A program made the translations under genes and the position numbers. The notes beneath the pieces are model-generated. The model saw only the letters and a list, made by a program, of their open reading frames with translations. It did no database searches and was not told the origin of the DNA. Positions 27,322-38,812 of a stretch of DNA of 64,000 nucleotides are shown in pieces. Each line of letters begins with the position of its first letter. The first letter of the stretch is position 1. The stretch is from contig JACAXG010000026.1 in NCBI GenBank assembly GCA_018881555.1, positions 5,575,459 through 5,639,458 of the forward strand, given 5' to 3'. Source of the DNA: Amblyornis subalaris. Taxonomy: Eukaryota; Chordata; Aves; Passeriformes; Ptilonorhynchidae.

Positions 27322-30300
27322 GTGAGTTAAGTGCTCCTAAAAGCTCCTGTGGGCTTCTCTTGGGATGTTGTTGGAGTGCCCTTTATTTTTCATTGGGTTT
27401 CATGTNTGGTTTTTATGGTTCATGGCACCTGCTGTGCAGGTTCTGCTGTCTGGCATAATTGGATTGTTAATTTGTGGAGTTTGTATCTCTTTTGGAGTGT
27501 CCAGAGTATCATCTTTTTGTATTTTTCATAAGATAGGAAGTTCATGCTTATTAAAAGCTGGCACAATTAGGTGCTTACAGTGGTGATTTGACACAGGCTG
27601 GTTCCCACCTGTTGCTGACACTTGATCTCCATGACAGATCCAGCTATGATGGCACCTTGGCCTTCCTTCCCTCTCCCCTTTTNGCTGGCATTCCCCAGCA
27701 TCCTCCTCTTGCAATTCTCAGCTTAGCTTGTGGTGGTGGACAGACAGTACCTACTGTATGCGCTGCTGTTCCTCCCAGGAGAGCTCTTGCTAGAGCAGGA
27801 GGCTGCTGGATACCCAAGCATGCTGGGAGCATTGGTGGAGGGATTCAGATGGAGCCCCACTAAGCAGTGGGTGTGNGGTGTGTGGTGCTGGGACGAGGTG
27901 ATGAATGAGATTTCTTGTGCAGAAACCACAGGTTAGGGGAAGAGGTAGTTGGTGGCTGAAGAACCAAGAGGGAGTGCTCTGAAATGTCCCCTCTTATTGC
28001 TGGCATTCATGTATGTGCCCAGCATTTTTCTCTGGCAGAGCTCTGTCTGAGAACCTGTGAGTTATTGATATGGAAACATGGGAATCCCCACTGTCTGCAA
28101 AGGCTGAGCTACTTTCTCTTTACGCAGCTGTTCATGTTTCATCACAGTTGTTTTAAAGATNTGGAATCTTAGGAGGTTTTTTCTGCTTACATAAAAAGTT
28201 CAGGTATAATTTCTTCTTTGGGGTCCATTTTTTGCAGCAATTAAATTTTGCTTCCTTTAATCATATCAAACACAGTTTAATTCTGAAGCCTAGTGACACA
28301 CACTGAAACCATCCTCCAGTCTAAAGTTCTCNTGCCAATTCTGTGGTTTGCAATAAGTGTTTTATAGCATCCCTTCTGCAATGAGCATGCTTCCTGAAAT
28401 ACAGTTGGAAGAAAACAAAATCTCATAAATTTCTTGGTGCAATCCCAAGTTCAGTTTCTTCATGCAAGGTGAAACCTTGTATGTACCTACTACAAGAGCA
28501 CAGTTGTTCATCTTATGAACTGAAGGTCTTGCAGTTAAAACCTGTGTGTATTCATGCATAAAATGTCAGTTCTGTTATAAATGCTTGACTAGAAATGTCA
28601 GACTTTGGTGTTGTGGGGTTTTTTTTTGTTTTGGTTTCGAGTTTTTTTTAACTTGTAATGTTGAGAAACTGGAAAACAGAAGGATAGTCATGTACGGGTC
28701 TAGACTGTTAAGCTTTGAGTTCTGTGAAATTATCGGCTTGGCTTCTTAGCATGTGGAAATGGAAGTGAAATAGTTATATGACAGATTGACAATGGCAGAA
28801 AACCAAGAAAAGTAATGTATTAAGTCCTATTATAGAAAAACATTACTGCATTATTACCAGGGCCAAGTAAATTGGTTATGTTTCCCTGAAATAATCCATA
28901 GTGATATTGCTGCTTTTAGTAGTTAAGTTTAAATATAATGCCTCAAAGATGTTACAGTGCATTGGAAGGTTTGGAAGTACTAAAGGACATTGAATTTCTT
29001 GTAGCTTTAACGTGGTCTGTCTCAACTGAACAAAGACTTTAAGTAACTTTCCTCTGAGCTGATAGAAATCAAAGCTTAAAGAGAATAATATTAATGTGGT
29101 AGTCACATGTGTTGAAAGATTCTCAAAGTAACATTCTATTTTTTTTCCTTATTGCCACCATTGTCTCTAATGGGATATTTAGCTTATTGTTCACTATTAT
29201 TTTTCCTGTTGTTGTCATGGTGCCTGAAAGCCTCAGTCGTGGAGCAGGGTGTCAGCAAGTGAGCTAATGTAGGAACAGAAAAAGGAGACATTTCCTGAGG
29301 AACTTAAATTCTGCTTCAAGAGAAGATGGAGGTCAATGTACATACTTGGGAGTCAGAAGTGTGAGGAAAATAAGAGAATGTTTGTCAGCATCGTGGTTGG
29401 TGAAATATAGCACATCAGCAGCTTAGGCATCATGAAGTGGTTTGGGGGCCTTGCAGTAGAAGGGCTTTAGGGGGCAGAGTTGTAGTGTGGTTTTGCTGAC
29501 TTTAGGATTGAAGTTTACTGCTGTGTGAAGTTGTTGCAAGAAAGAAGTTGTGATTGTCTCTGTTAGAACTGAAAAGGTGGTTATGGAGGCTGATACAGGC
29601 AAGAAAAGAGAAAGGAGCTCACTGTGTGTGTAAACAGGTGAGAGGAGTGATGCTGAAGGCAATGAACTGGAAAATTCAGCAGCATCCTGGGAATCTGTTC
29701 ATGTGCCAAAGCTATGTATGTTAAGCCAGGCAAGGAGAGAAGAAAGGAAACATGGCACTGAGATGTGGGGTGATGAGAACCTAGACCCAAATTTCAGCCA
29801 TGAGCACAGGAAGAAAAGGCTGTTCNCCAGGTATTGTGTGAAAAGACTATTCAAGACATTTGACTGGATGGGAGAACTTGAAGGGAGCCCTAAGTCAAAT
29901 GCCACATCTCGGCCATGGCATTGATGACAAATATGTGGCACTGGTGTCTGCAGCACTTGAGTTGACGGTTAGACATCCAAAACTTGGTAGATATTATGGG
30001 TAGACTGTGGTTGATATGTTTAGGAATAGAGAGGAAATAAACCATCTGCAGTGCTGGATCTGGAGCTGGATTTGTGTTGTAGCTGAGAAACAATGTATGT
30101 GAAAAAAGAAATGAGGACTGTGGACAGACCTCTACTGAGTACTCAGAGACTACTGGGATAAGGTGATGATAGCAGTGATTAGAGATATGAGTAGAAACTT
30201 TAAGCTGTTAGTATAGAGGAAATGTCAAACACTTGCTGATCCTGCTTCAGAGGAGGTCATTAGAAACTTTGAGTGAAACCAGATGAACGAAATGATAAGG

Positions 30301-30714
30301 AAGTTGAGTCTGAGTGAACTATNGCAGGAAGAGCACTTGCTAACAGTGTAAATAACCCTTTCAGTGTCATTGAGGAGTTAAAAGAGAACAGGATAGTTGG
30401 CAAGGCCGGCAGGTTCAAGCATGAGCCCATTTTTGTACAAGCGAGACAAATATGAATGGAAGAAACCTTTCTGCCTCCTCTGCTTGAACACAGATAGCAA
30501 TAGATGAGTTAATAAGCCCTGATGCAGTATGGGGAACAAATGGTCTGTGTTTTCAGTGAAGGAAGAAGATGGGAGCTTTGAAAAACTTACTCTGACCCAC
30601 CCTCTAAAACCAGTTTCTCTCACAGCTGTGTCAGTCTGCAGGTATTGTACCATTGTTACTGGACTTCTGCTATTGGAAGGCATTCATTTTGGGGTTTTCT
30701 GTTTTTTCATCCAG
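27322..30714 (+). other. USP25: Intron, 3.4 kb
   Basis: This intron contains a purine-rich segment at about 29.2-30.1 kb that may be an ancient interspersed repeat. The rest is AT-rich with no recognised gene. Confidence 0.75.
29195..30090 (-). repeat. Possible ancient amniote interspersed element, unclassified
   Basis: The + strand is unusually purine-rich. On the minus strand it is pyrimidine-rich text ending near 29220-29250 in a 'cacgactgaggctttcaggc' tail. That tail recalls the 3' end of an old amniote element that I know only as the pattern 'gactggggctcctaggcgct'. I could not name the family, and the 5' part is not recognisable. It could instead be ordinary intron with skewed composition. 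Confidence 0.28.
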
Positions 30715-30842
30715 CACTGGTTCACGGAGCTTCCTCCTGTCTTAACGTTTGAGCTATCAAGATTTGAGTTTAATCAGGCTTTGGGGAGACCAGAGAAGAT
30801 ACACAACAAATTAGAATTTCCTCCAATTTTGTATCTAGACAG
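30715..30842 (+). CDS. USP25: USP25 catalytic-domain exon ([17 protein letters not shown])
   Basis: The exon encodes 42 codons plus two bases: [20 protein letters not shown], then [32 protein letters not shown] is the conserved USP box usually written LP..L..HLKRF, with glutamate and serine replacements typical of USP25/28. Acceptor is tttttcatccag, and donor CAG|gtacag is imperfect at +4 to +6. Confidence 0.97.
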
Positions 30843-31623
30843 GTACAGTATATTATCAACAAAATCCTAGTGTGAATATAAAATAAATCTTGTCAGTTTG
30901 TTAAAGCTGATGTGTCTTATGCTCACTTAAATCACAGTAAATTTATGTTCTTTTTATACAAGTTAGAGTTTTCATGAGTTTCATCTGTTTTGGAAAAGAC
31001 ACATAGATAATAATTTAAGACGTACTGCAGCTTCACGTCAAGAACCTGCTTCCACTGCCATTTATTGCTAGGTAGTTGTGTACACAGGCAAAATACTCTG
31101 ATAAATCACACTGTTTGTGGGTCCATTTGGGAAAGAGGGTGACAAGTCGGGTATTTCATGGTGTTCCAGATACTCTTCAAACATGCAGTCAATTCTCAGC
31201 ATCTGGGTGTGCTGTTTCTCTGTAGAGGAGAAATACAAGGAGAGCTTTCAGTTAGCTGCTGAATGCTATCTGTAAACCTAAATAATGAAAGCAGGAGTAC
31301 TTATATAATAGCAGGAGTATTGCTATGTAATTGCTACTTAAACCACTTAATTTAGAATCTCTTTAATAGTAGTTTTTTAAGGCATGTTTTTTGTCCATGG
31401 TATGAACAGAGCTTTTGACACCGGGGAAAAAGCATCTTCTGAAAGTTGTGGAAGGGAAGGCTTAATGGCTGATTTTCTTCTCAGTTCTGTGTTAGTGCTG
31501 AATATCTTGTAGGTTCTAGAGAGTGTGAGTTTTTGTTAGCAGTATAACTGATGGGAACAAACCTCAGTTTCAGTGTTNGGATACTATGGGCTGACACTGC
31601 TTTCTAAATTTCATGTTTTACAG
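30843..31623 (+). other. USP25: Intron, 0.78 kb
   Basis: AT-rich intron. No feature was recognised. Confidence 0.85.
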
Positions 31624-31719
31624 GTATATGCACAAAAACAGAGAAATAACAAGAATTAAACGAGATGAAATCAAGAGACTCAAAGAGTACCTCACAGTTT
31701 TACAACAGAGACTAGAACG
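31624..31719 (+). CDS. USP25: USP25 coiled-coil insertion exon ([19 protein letters not shown])
   Basis: The exon encodes the charged helix that begins the insertion in the catalytic domain of USP25/28: [20 protein letters not shown] followed by [12 protein letters not shown]. The heptad-like pattern of leucine and isoleucine fits the long antiparallel helices that dimerise the two enzymes (structural knowledge). The donor ACG|gtacta is weak. Reading through it would add YYR and a stop, so skipping this donor would truncate the protein. Confidence 0.95.
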
Positions 31720-32027
31720 GTACTATAGATAACTGTGTAAATGCATATAGTTTTATGGGATACAAAGAATAACTCTTTTCAATTATACATTCTATGTATA
31801 GTTATTTACTCAGGATTTCCTTTCTATATCTCTTTTCTTGTACCCTTTCCTTGGAAACTGTGTATAAACGTTGTAATTCTGATGCATGAAACATGCTAGG
31901 AAAGGCTTGCTTTATTTAAAGCAATATTAAGCAATATTTTTTAAAAAATGATTTTTTTAAAGTTTTTTTATTTTTTTTTTGTTTTGTATCTGTGAGTCAT
32001 GGCATTAATACGTTTTATGGTTAACAG
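31720..32027 (+). other. USP25: Intron, 308 bases, shortest but one in the gene
   Basis: Small intron, rich in T runs near 31930-31985. The acceptor ttaacag lies about 40 bases after that tract, so the pyrimidine tract is distant from the AG. Confidence 0.85.
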
Positions 32028-32189
32028 ATATTTAAGCTATGGTTCTGGTCCTAAACGATTCCCCTTGGTAGATGTCCTGCAGTACGCCCTGGAGTTCGCC
32101 TCCAGCAAGCCGGTGTGCACGTCCCCCGTGGATGACCTGGGTGCCAGTGCCCCCACGAGCGGCACGCTGCCACCACAGACCCCCCCCAG
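32028..32189 (+). CDS. USP25: USP25 insertion exon, GC-rich ([19 protein letters not shown])
   Basis: The exon completes an arginine codon and reads [36 protein letters not shown], then a low-complexity Ser/Thr/Pro/Ala linker ending PPQTPP. Base use differs sharply from neighbouring exons: nine CpG dinucleotides occur in 162 bases and third positions are mostly G or C. The protein still matches USP25 closely, so this is composition and not foreign DNA. The donor is CAG|gtaagg. Long antisense ORFs here are shadows of the GC-rich codons. Confidence 0.95.
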
Positions 32190-34607
32190 GTAAGGGCTGC
32201 CTCCTGCTCCCCCGCTGACAGGCCAGAGCAAACCAGCCTCTGGAGAGAGGGAGCACATTCAACTGCTGTGTGCACCAGATCAATAAAACCAGGCATCTCC
32301 TAAGGGGGATAGTGTAAAGTTTCTGCTCTTCTTTCATCACAGCAGGCTTAAATAAACAAACAAAAATGGTAANGATCTGGATTTGTCTCATGCGCTTATA
32401 AAAATGTGTTCACGTGGAGAATTACCATTTGCAAGCAAAGCCCAATTCCACCTACAATTCCAAATAGATAAAATATCTGGTGAGGTCACTGCTTCCCATG
32501 TGTATTGTTTAAGAATCTGAATTGGGCAGTGTGTATGTGCTGNATAGCTTCAGGTTTCCTAGTGTGCAGTTTATCTGTTACTGCCTGGGAATTAAGCTCC
32601 TTTTCTGCTTTGCAGTTTACATGTCTTACCAAGTTTGTCAGGAACCTAATCTGACTTTTTAAACACAGAGTATCTAAAAGTACCGGAGAGGTAAATGTTG
32701 TTTTTCTCATTATTTAAGTTAGTAACTCGTTATTGGGGAGCGAGTGTACCTTCAGTCAGTTTGCAGATGATGCCTGGACCTGGAAAGGACCTNGAAATGC
32801 TGGTCGAGAGACTGAACATGAGCCAGAGTCTGCCCAGGTGGGCAAGAAGGCCAATGGCACCTGGCCTGTATCAGCAATAGTGTGGCAGCAGGACCAGGGC
32901 AGGGATTGTCTCCCTGTACTGGNCAGTGGTGAGGTCACACCTCAAATCCTGTGTCCNGTTCTGGGCCCCTCACTGCAAGAAGGACATTGAGGTCTGGAGC
33001 GTGTCCAGAGAAGGGCAACGGAGCTGGGGAAGNGCCTGGAGCACAAGTCCTGTGAGAAGAAGCTNAGCGAGCTGGGGGTGTTTAGCCNGGAGAAAAGGAG
33101 GCTCGGGAGAGATCTTCTCACTCTCTACCACTCGCTCACAGGAGGGTGTAGCCAGGTGGGGGTCGGTCTCTTCTCCCAGGTAACAAGAAATAGGATACAA
33201 GGAAACAGCCACAAGTTGCACCAGGGGAGATTTAGATTGGATATTAGGAAAAATTTCTTCNTAGAAAGGGTTGTCAAGCACTGGAACAGGCTGCTTGGGA
33301 TGCAGTAGTGGAGTCACCATCCCTGGAGGTATTTAAAAGATGTGTAGATGTGGCACTGAGGGACATGGTTTAGTGGTGGTCTTGGCAGTGCTGGGTTAAT
33401 GGTTGGATTCGATGATCTTAGAAGTTTTCTCCAACCGAAATGATTCTATGATAATGGAATATAACTTTGGATAAGTGGACNCTGACAGTTTATAACACAG
33501 CTTTTTATATTGTATTTGGAAAGTAGGGTTCTGGGCCAGTCAAGATGGTTAAATTTGTTTTTCAGAGAAGTAAAGTACATGAATCTGAGAAGACTTGAAA
33601 AACATTTCAGATGTCTTATTGATACAATACCNGCAGAAATCATGATGATTGATAAGAGAAGACAAACTTTTAAAAGTTACCATTGATTGCATGTAATGCA
33701 GTATCAAAAGTAATAAACTTTGTTCAAACTCATATATAGGAAGTTTGTTCTGTAAAAATATAAGTATTGTGGCTTTTTTTGTCCATCTGTAGAAACACCA
33801 CAGCATGTTATATGAGTGACATTTTCAGCTCTTAATGTTCTCACAACTTTCTAAACTACTGAAGAATTCAGGTTCCTCAGGCTGTATCGTGATGCTGTAC
33901 ACAAAGTAAAAATTCAATGGCTTGCAAGAAAAATCTTCAGATTTCTGTTATGCAGTGTAATTTTATATAGATGATCTTGTTGATGGGAAGAGAAAATTTT
34001 GTAACAGGTTTTCATTTNTATTACTCTGCTGCTCTTGTAGAATTCTCCTAAGATGGCTGCTTTGCAGTTTGAATTAGAGTGGTTTGGATCAAATTTAGAT
34101 GTGTTGGTAGCAAATTTCCAGTGTGCCATAAATATCAGAGGTCTCTTCATTGTTGCTGTTCAGCTAACTNAAGTTGTAGGGAGGACATCAGAAAAAGAAT
34201 GTCTGCTAGGCATAAGACACATGAAGTTATTAAACTGAGAATTTGTGTTTATTGGATTTTATGGTCAGTGGGCCATAAGACAAACTGCTGTGATTTCTCT
34301 CTGACATTTGGCAGTAAATGTTTCAAAGCACAGTTGTTTACGTGTATGACACTGTTTGAAATTGTTCAGTAGTGTTTCAAATAAAGCGAACTATGTTGTT
34401 GTGCTAACGTGTAATACACCACAAAGCTTTCAGAATTTACATACTAATTCCNTATTGCTATTGTAGTTACTTTTCTGGATTGCACTGTAGGAAATGGTTA
34501 CCTTTAAAATTCTCATTTTCAGAGGAAAAGCTTATTTTTATGGTGTAGCTTTTAGTTTGTATACGTGATGATTCAATTTTTGTATTTCATGTTTCGAATG
34601 AATGCAG
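32190..34607 (+). other. USP25: Intron, 2.4 kb
   Basis: Holds one CR1 fragment at 32.73-33.45 kb. Ambiguous bases are frequent across 32.3-34.5 kb. No other gene was seen. Confidence 0.8.
32733..33453 (+). repeat. CR1 LINE fragment with internal deletion
   Basis: It starts with gtcagtttgcagatgatgcc, the FADD box at the reverse transcriptase active site. It then jumps within about 30 bases to the downstream part of ORF2 (ctggtcgagagactgaacat, equivalent to a conserved LD/LNMSQ segment). It continues through tctgggcccctcactgcaag, agaagggcaacggagctggg and gagaaaaggaggctc to gattggatattaggaaaaat. The end is gattctatgat, the CR1 3' tail motif. Six ambiguous bases fall inside the copy. The missing stretch was probably lost after or during insertion. 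Confidence 0.93.
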
Positions 34608-34816
34608 CACAATAGAGCAGCAAGGGCCTTCGTCTTCAGATGTTCCAAGCACATCTCCTGTACAAAGATCAGTAATACACAAACCATTCACACAATCACG
34701 GATTCCCCCGGATCTGCCGATGCATCCGGCACCAAGGCACATCACGGAGGAAGAGCTNTCTGTCCTGGAGGGCTGTTTGCATCGCTGGAGGACTGAAGTA
34801 GAGAACGACACAAGAG
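34608..34816 (+). CDS. USP25: USP25 linker exon with autoinhibitory segment ([17 protein letters not shown])
   Basis: The exon encodes about 69 codons between two split codons: a Ser/Thr-rich start ([19 protein letters not shown]), [20 protein letters not shown], then [19 protein letters not shown]. The [13 protein letters not shown] stretch lies in the loop reported to block the ubiquitin cleft in the autoinhibited USP25 tetramer (from memory). It appears identical to human, while the linker just before it is about six residues shorter. One N at 34758 falls in a leucine codon (CTN) and is harmless. Donor is GAG|gtaatg. Confidence 0.96.
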
Positions 34817-35027
34817 GTAATGCCACAAGCTGGGGAATGCATTTGCTGTAGGAAAGGATTTGTGCAAGTGAGGGAGATTTTTCATCCAAGAAGGTTTAGT
34901 GTTTGGTGTGTAGATGGATGCACCACGTGTGAAACACNCGCTTGTTTGGCTTTTTGTGAGGTAAAGATGTAGCCATGTGCAATTATGCAGCCTTATGGAA
35001 GAGAAGTTCTTTTTTTATATTTTCCAG
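34817..35027 (+). other. USP25: Intron, 211 bases
   Basis: Smallest intron of the gene. The T-rich tract ends in ttttccag. No other feature was seen. Confidence 0.88.
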
Positions 35028-35098
35028 ATCTACAAGAAAGTATATCTAGAATACATCGGACAATTGAAATGATGTACTCTGACAAAACAATGGTCCAA
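35028..35098 (+). CDS. USP25: USP25 insertion-helix exon ([17 protein letters not shown])
   Basis: The exon completes an aspartate codon and encodes [20 protein letters not shown] plus MVQ. It forms the returning helix of the insertion. It ends exactly where the second half of the catalytic domain resumes (VPYRLH in the next exon). Donor CAA|gtaagt has a non-consensus A at -1 but a perfect intronic part. Confidence 0.96.
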
Positions 35099-38000
35099 GT
35101 AAGTACAGCTTTGGCATGAGNTAATTGAAAATAGATCCTTTTTGTCACTTTTAAAAAGTTCTTGGATGCTTGAAAAGTATACAGAGTAAGCATACAGAGC
35201 AAGTATACAACAATTACGTAGTGTTTTGAGAAATTTCATTGGAAAGTCATAATGTGTTTTGCAAGCCCTACAGTTGTGCACAGTCAGCGTTATGATATTT
35301 TACAGGTGACATGCTTAGATTCAAACAAGTGTGATGAAAAGCCCAGATAAGTTTTATCCCCTTTTTTTACCTGAATGCAGATTTGCACAACAAAATTTTT
35401 CGCCCAGATTTGCCCACATTGCTCAGTAACCTTATGGCTTTAAGGTGCTGAAGCAGTAGGCACAGAAAAGTACTATTTACTTTGCTGCTTAGTGCCACTG
35501 CATTCTGCAACTTCCATGTTAATACATGAGAATTCGAGGCTCCTGACTTTGATTTGTACTTAAGTCCAGTGAGCGATTTTGTTGTTGTTGGCTTGGTTTG
35601 TTGTTGGTTTTTTTTTTTACACTCCGTCTAGATTTAGTATCGGTCACAACCTTGATTATTAGTCTAAGCTGTCTTTTAGCAAATTCTCATTCTGTGTANT
35701 CTGAACAGTGTTTTTAGAATGCTTTACTATGGAGAGTTGTGACTCCTCTGCTGTTTCTTAGGTTCACATACTCATGTTCTCTCACTCTGACANGTTTTAA
35801 GGTTAAGGATTACTTCCTCTGTTACTTTCTGTTAGTAAAAAAACCTATTTTCCTTCCAAGTAAGATCTGTTCAGCTTACAGTTTTCCTTGAGGTATGTTT
35901 TCATTTTGTACATGGCTTGTAATAGTTCCTGGCAGCTGAACTCTGATGTTAAGGATTTCAGGCAGACTTGCCTAGNTGACTTTTTTAAGCTTGCTACTGG
36001 CAGGCACTTTTTTTTTTTCCTTGATACTTGTGTTATAATAAGAAGGTTACAGGCTACATGTCATCTAACAGTAAAATTAAGTAATTTGGTAAACTTGCTT
36101 CCACATAGTCTACCTGTGTTGGCTTAGGTGTTNCAGGAGGAAATACCTCTGGATAGCAAAGATACTAGTCAGCTATCATTACAAAAGAAAAAGGAGATTT
36201 CGTAGTAAAACACTGAGTAAGTGCTGAACCCATCTGAAACCACAGGCTGGAAGGGAAGGTTGTCCTTCTGCAGCTCAGTTGGTTTTGTTCCTGTGGCTGT
36301 TTTGGCACAATAGGAAGGAGGCAGGTACACATAGCTGTCTACTTTTCCTTGCCTATCTCTGTCTCTGGGTGATTTGATAGCTGGGTATTGCCCCATTCCC
36401 TGGGAGCAGTTTCACAGTATTGTTGTTTCCCTCTGCACAATACAATGGCAGGATCGAAAGCTTTTCTCTTGCAAGTCAAGTTCTAGGCACATAAAACTAG
36501 ACAATTTTTTAAGACAAACGTATAATATGTGCAGAATGCTTCCTGGTGTTTGTATGAACTGTTTGAGCTCTGTTTTCTCCTTGTGTCCTTTTTGATTCTA
36601 AGGAGGCTACAATTGTCCATAAAACCTCTGTCAAATTGTCATATGAAATACATTCCCAAAATATTTGTTTCGTTCTCCTGAATGAATGTTTCCTCAGCTG
36701 CTTATTTATTTCCTTCCTTCTGTGAACTTGCTGTTGGAAGGAAAGAGACACAACTGGTTTTTCTGTGGGAGTTCATCTGGGATATAACAGCTTTGACATA
36801 CCTGTTCTGTAGCTACATGTGATGGGGTTGCTGAAACTCCATTCCTGGTTCATGAGTAGCAAGTGTAAATTAAGATGTTTAATGCCAANTATGTTTGTGT
36901 TGCCTTGTACTATTAATTACTGTTGATACAATGGCTTATCCCAAGAGATGCCTGTTGGACTGAGCTCACCTGTGCCCTGGTCACAGACCTCTGTGGGGAA
37001 CCTTCCTGAAAGCTGAGTGTGGATGACCGACAGCTGCTTCTCTAGACTTGGAGGAAGGGTAGGGGCCCTCAAGCTGACTCAGTTAGCATTGTTTTAAGTA
37101 AAATTATTTAAATTCAGCTGGGACTTTNAGTGCCTGATTTTAGCGTGATAAAATTTTATTTTATCAAAGTCTTTAGAGACACCTTTTTTTAAAATCAGGA
37201 TTTGCATATATTTGTGTGTGTATACACAGGCTTGCAATCACTTTAAGGAGGTTTTCACACTGGTTTAATAACAGATGTTAAAAATCCCAGAGCACTCAGA
37301 TTTAACGACTTGCCAGGATTTCTTCTGTGTATACTTCTTGTGTTTGGGAGCTTTAGAGTGCGGTTTGGTCTCTGGAATGACAGGCTGTTTGATTCCAGCT
37401 GCTGTGCAGTCACTCAGCTTTACAGTTCAAGGGGAGTTGGAAAACCTTCAGCACTTGCATATAGCCTGGAAGAGAATGATCAGGTTAAAAATAACTTCAA
37501 GGAGTTTCTCAAGTCACAGTTATGTGTGTATTTATGATTGTTGCAGTACTCAGATGATATTTGTGAAAAATACTGAGTACACTTTAAGTTAAATAGACTG
37601 TTTATCTTCAGTCCAGACTGTGACACCAGTAAAAGCTGGGTTTGGGTTTTTCATCCCAGCTGAGCTGTTGTCATTCAGGCACACTGTGCATAGCAGGGGA
37701 CCTCAGTTTTCCCTTTTATGTCGCATGTGCTGTTCTAGCAGGTTAAAATAAGTCAGTCACTAAGATGCTTTCAAAAGACTTGTAAGTAAAGAACTCATTC
37801 ATTCTGCTTCTCTCCCTCTCTCCTTCAGATTCCCAACTAGTTAGATAGAATCTAAGTCTGCCANTCTTCTTACTTGTCAATTTACAGATGTAGTCTGGAA
37901 TTCTTTTTACATTGATCCTAGAAACTATCTTCCTTTGCTTCAGGAGGAGGAGAGAACCTCTTCAGGTGTTCCATGCTTTACTTAGCAGTGCTTTTCCTAA

Positions 38001-38583
38001 TACATCTGAAATACTGGAAAACAGTTGTATTCCTGTTCTACTGTAGGAATTTTACCTTTGGCTAACAGAAGTATTTAACTCACAGATATTTCTTTAAATA
38101 AATTCTCTTACTGTCACACAAAAAACACTGAGTTTATTACCTTGAATTTGCATGTGTCTTTTCAGACTTTTTGACAGGTTTACNAGGCCAGAACTGAAGC
38201 AAATCATAGACAGTCAAGGCTGACGTATTTTAGGGGTTTTTTGTAGATACAAGGAAGGTAGGAATATTAAGGAATTAAGAAAAGAGGATGCCTGGCAGTA
38301 AAGACAGCAGAGTAGACATTTATGTTGTACACTCATTAATGTTTTTAAGCTCTCCTGTAACTGGTAGTGGTAAGTAACATAGTTCCAAGTCCTTNTGTGT
38401 AGTGGGTTGCTAATTTTACTTGGTTTTTTCTCCTATGTGTGGTGGTTTGAGCCTGATTAACTTTATTTAAGTTACTTTTATTTAATGTAGCAATTATTGC
38501 TTTATTGCTGGCATACAGTAGGAACTAAATCCTGGCAAGAAGAGTTTGACATTTCTTTTTTTTTTCTGTTTTTTATTTTTAAG
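35099..38583 (+). other. USP25: Intron, 3.5 kb
   Basis: AT-rich intron with scattered ambiguous bases. I saw no repeat family, RNA gene or extra exon. Confidence 0.8.
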
Positions 38584-38812
38584 GTTCCTTATAGGTTGCA
38601 TGCTGTGCTAGTTCATGAGGGTCAAGCGAATGCAGGACACTACTGGGCATATATTTATGACCACCACCAGCACAGATGGATGAAATACAATGATATTTCT
38701 GTGACAAAGTCAACTTGGGAAGAGTTGGAACGGGACTCTTTTGGTGGTTACAGGAATGCCAGTGCATATTGTTTAATGTATATCAATGATAAGGAGCAAT
38801 ACTTGATACAAG
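38584..38812 (+). CDS. USP25: USP25 exon with catalytic His box
   Basis: The exon encodes 76 codons plus one base: [20 protein letters not shown], then [20 protein letters not shown], and ends [17 protein letters not shown]. The USP His box is complete. The histidine of AGHYW aligns with human H607, and KYND supplies the third polar residue. With the Cys box at 5508-5670 this makes the enzyme catalytically competent on sequence. Acceptor is tttttatttttaag and donor is AAG|gtaatg. Confidence 0.97.

Noticed and set aside
32032..32391. Minus-strand ORFs of 73-119 codons
   Set aside because: These are shadows of the GC-rich USP25 exon at 32028-32189, whose sense reading matches the family exactly.
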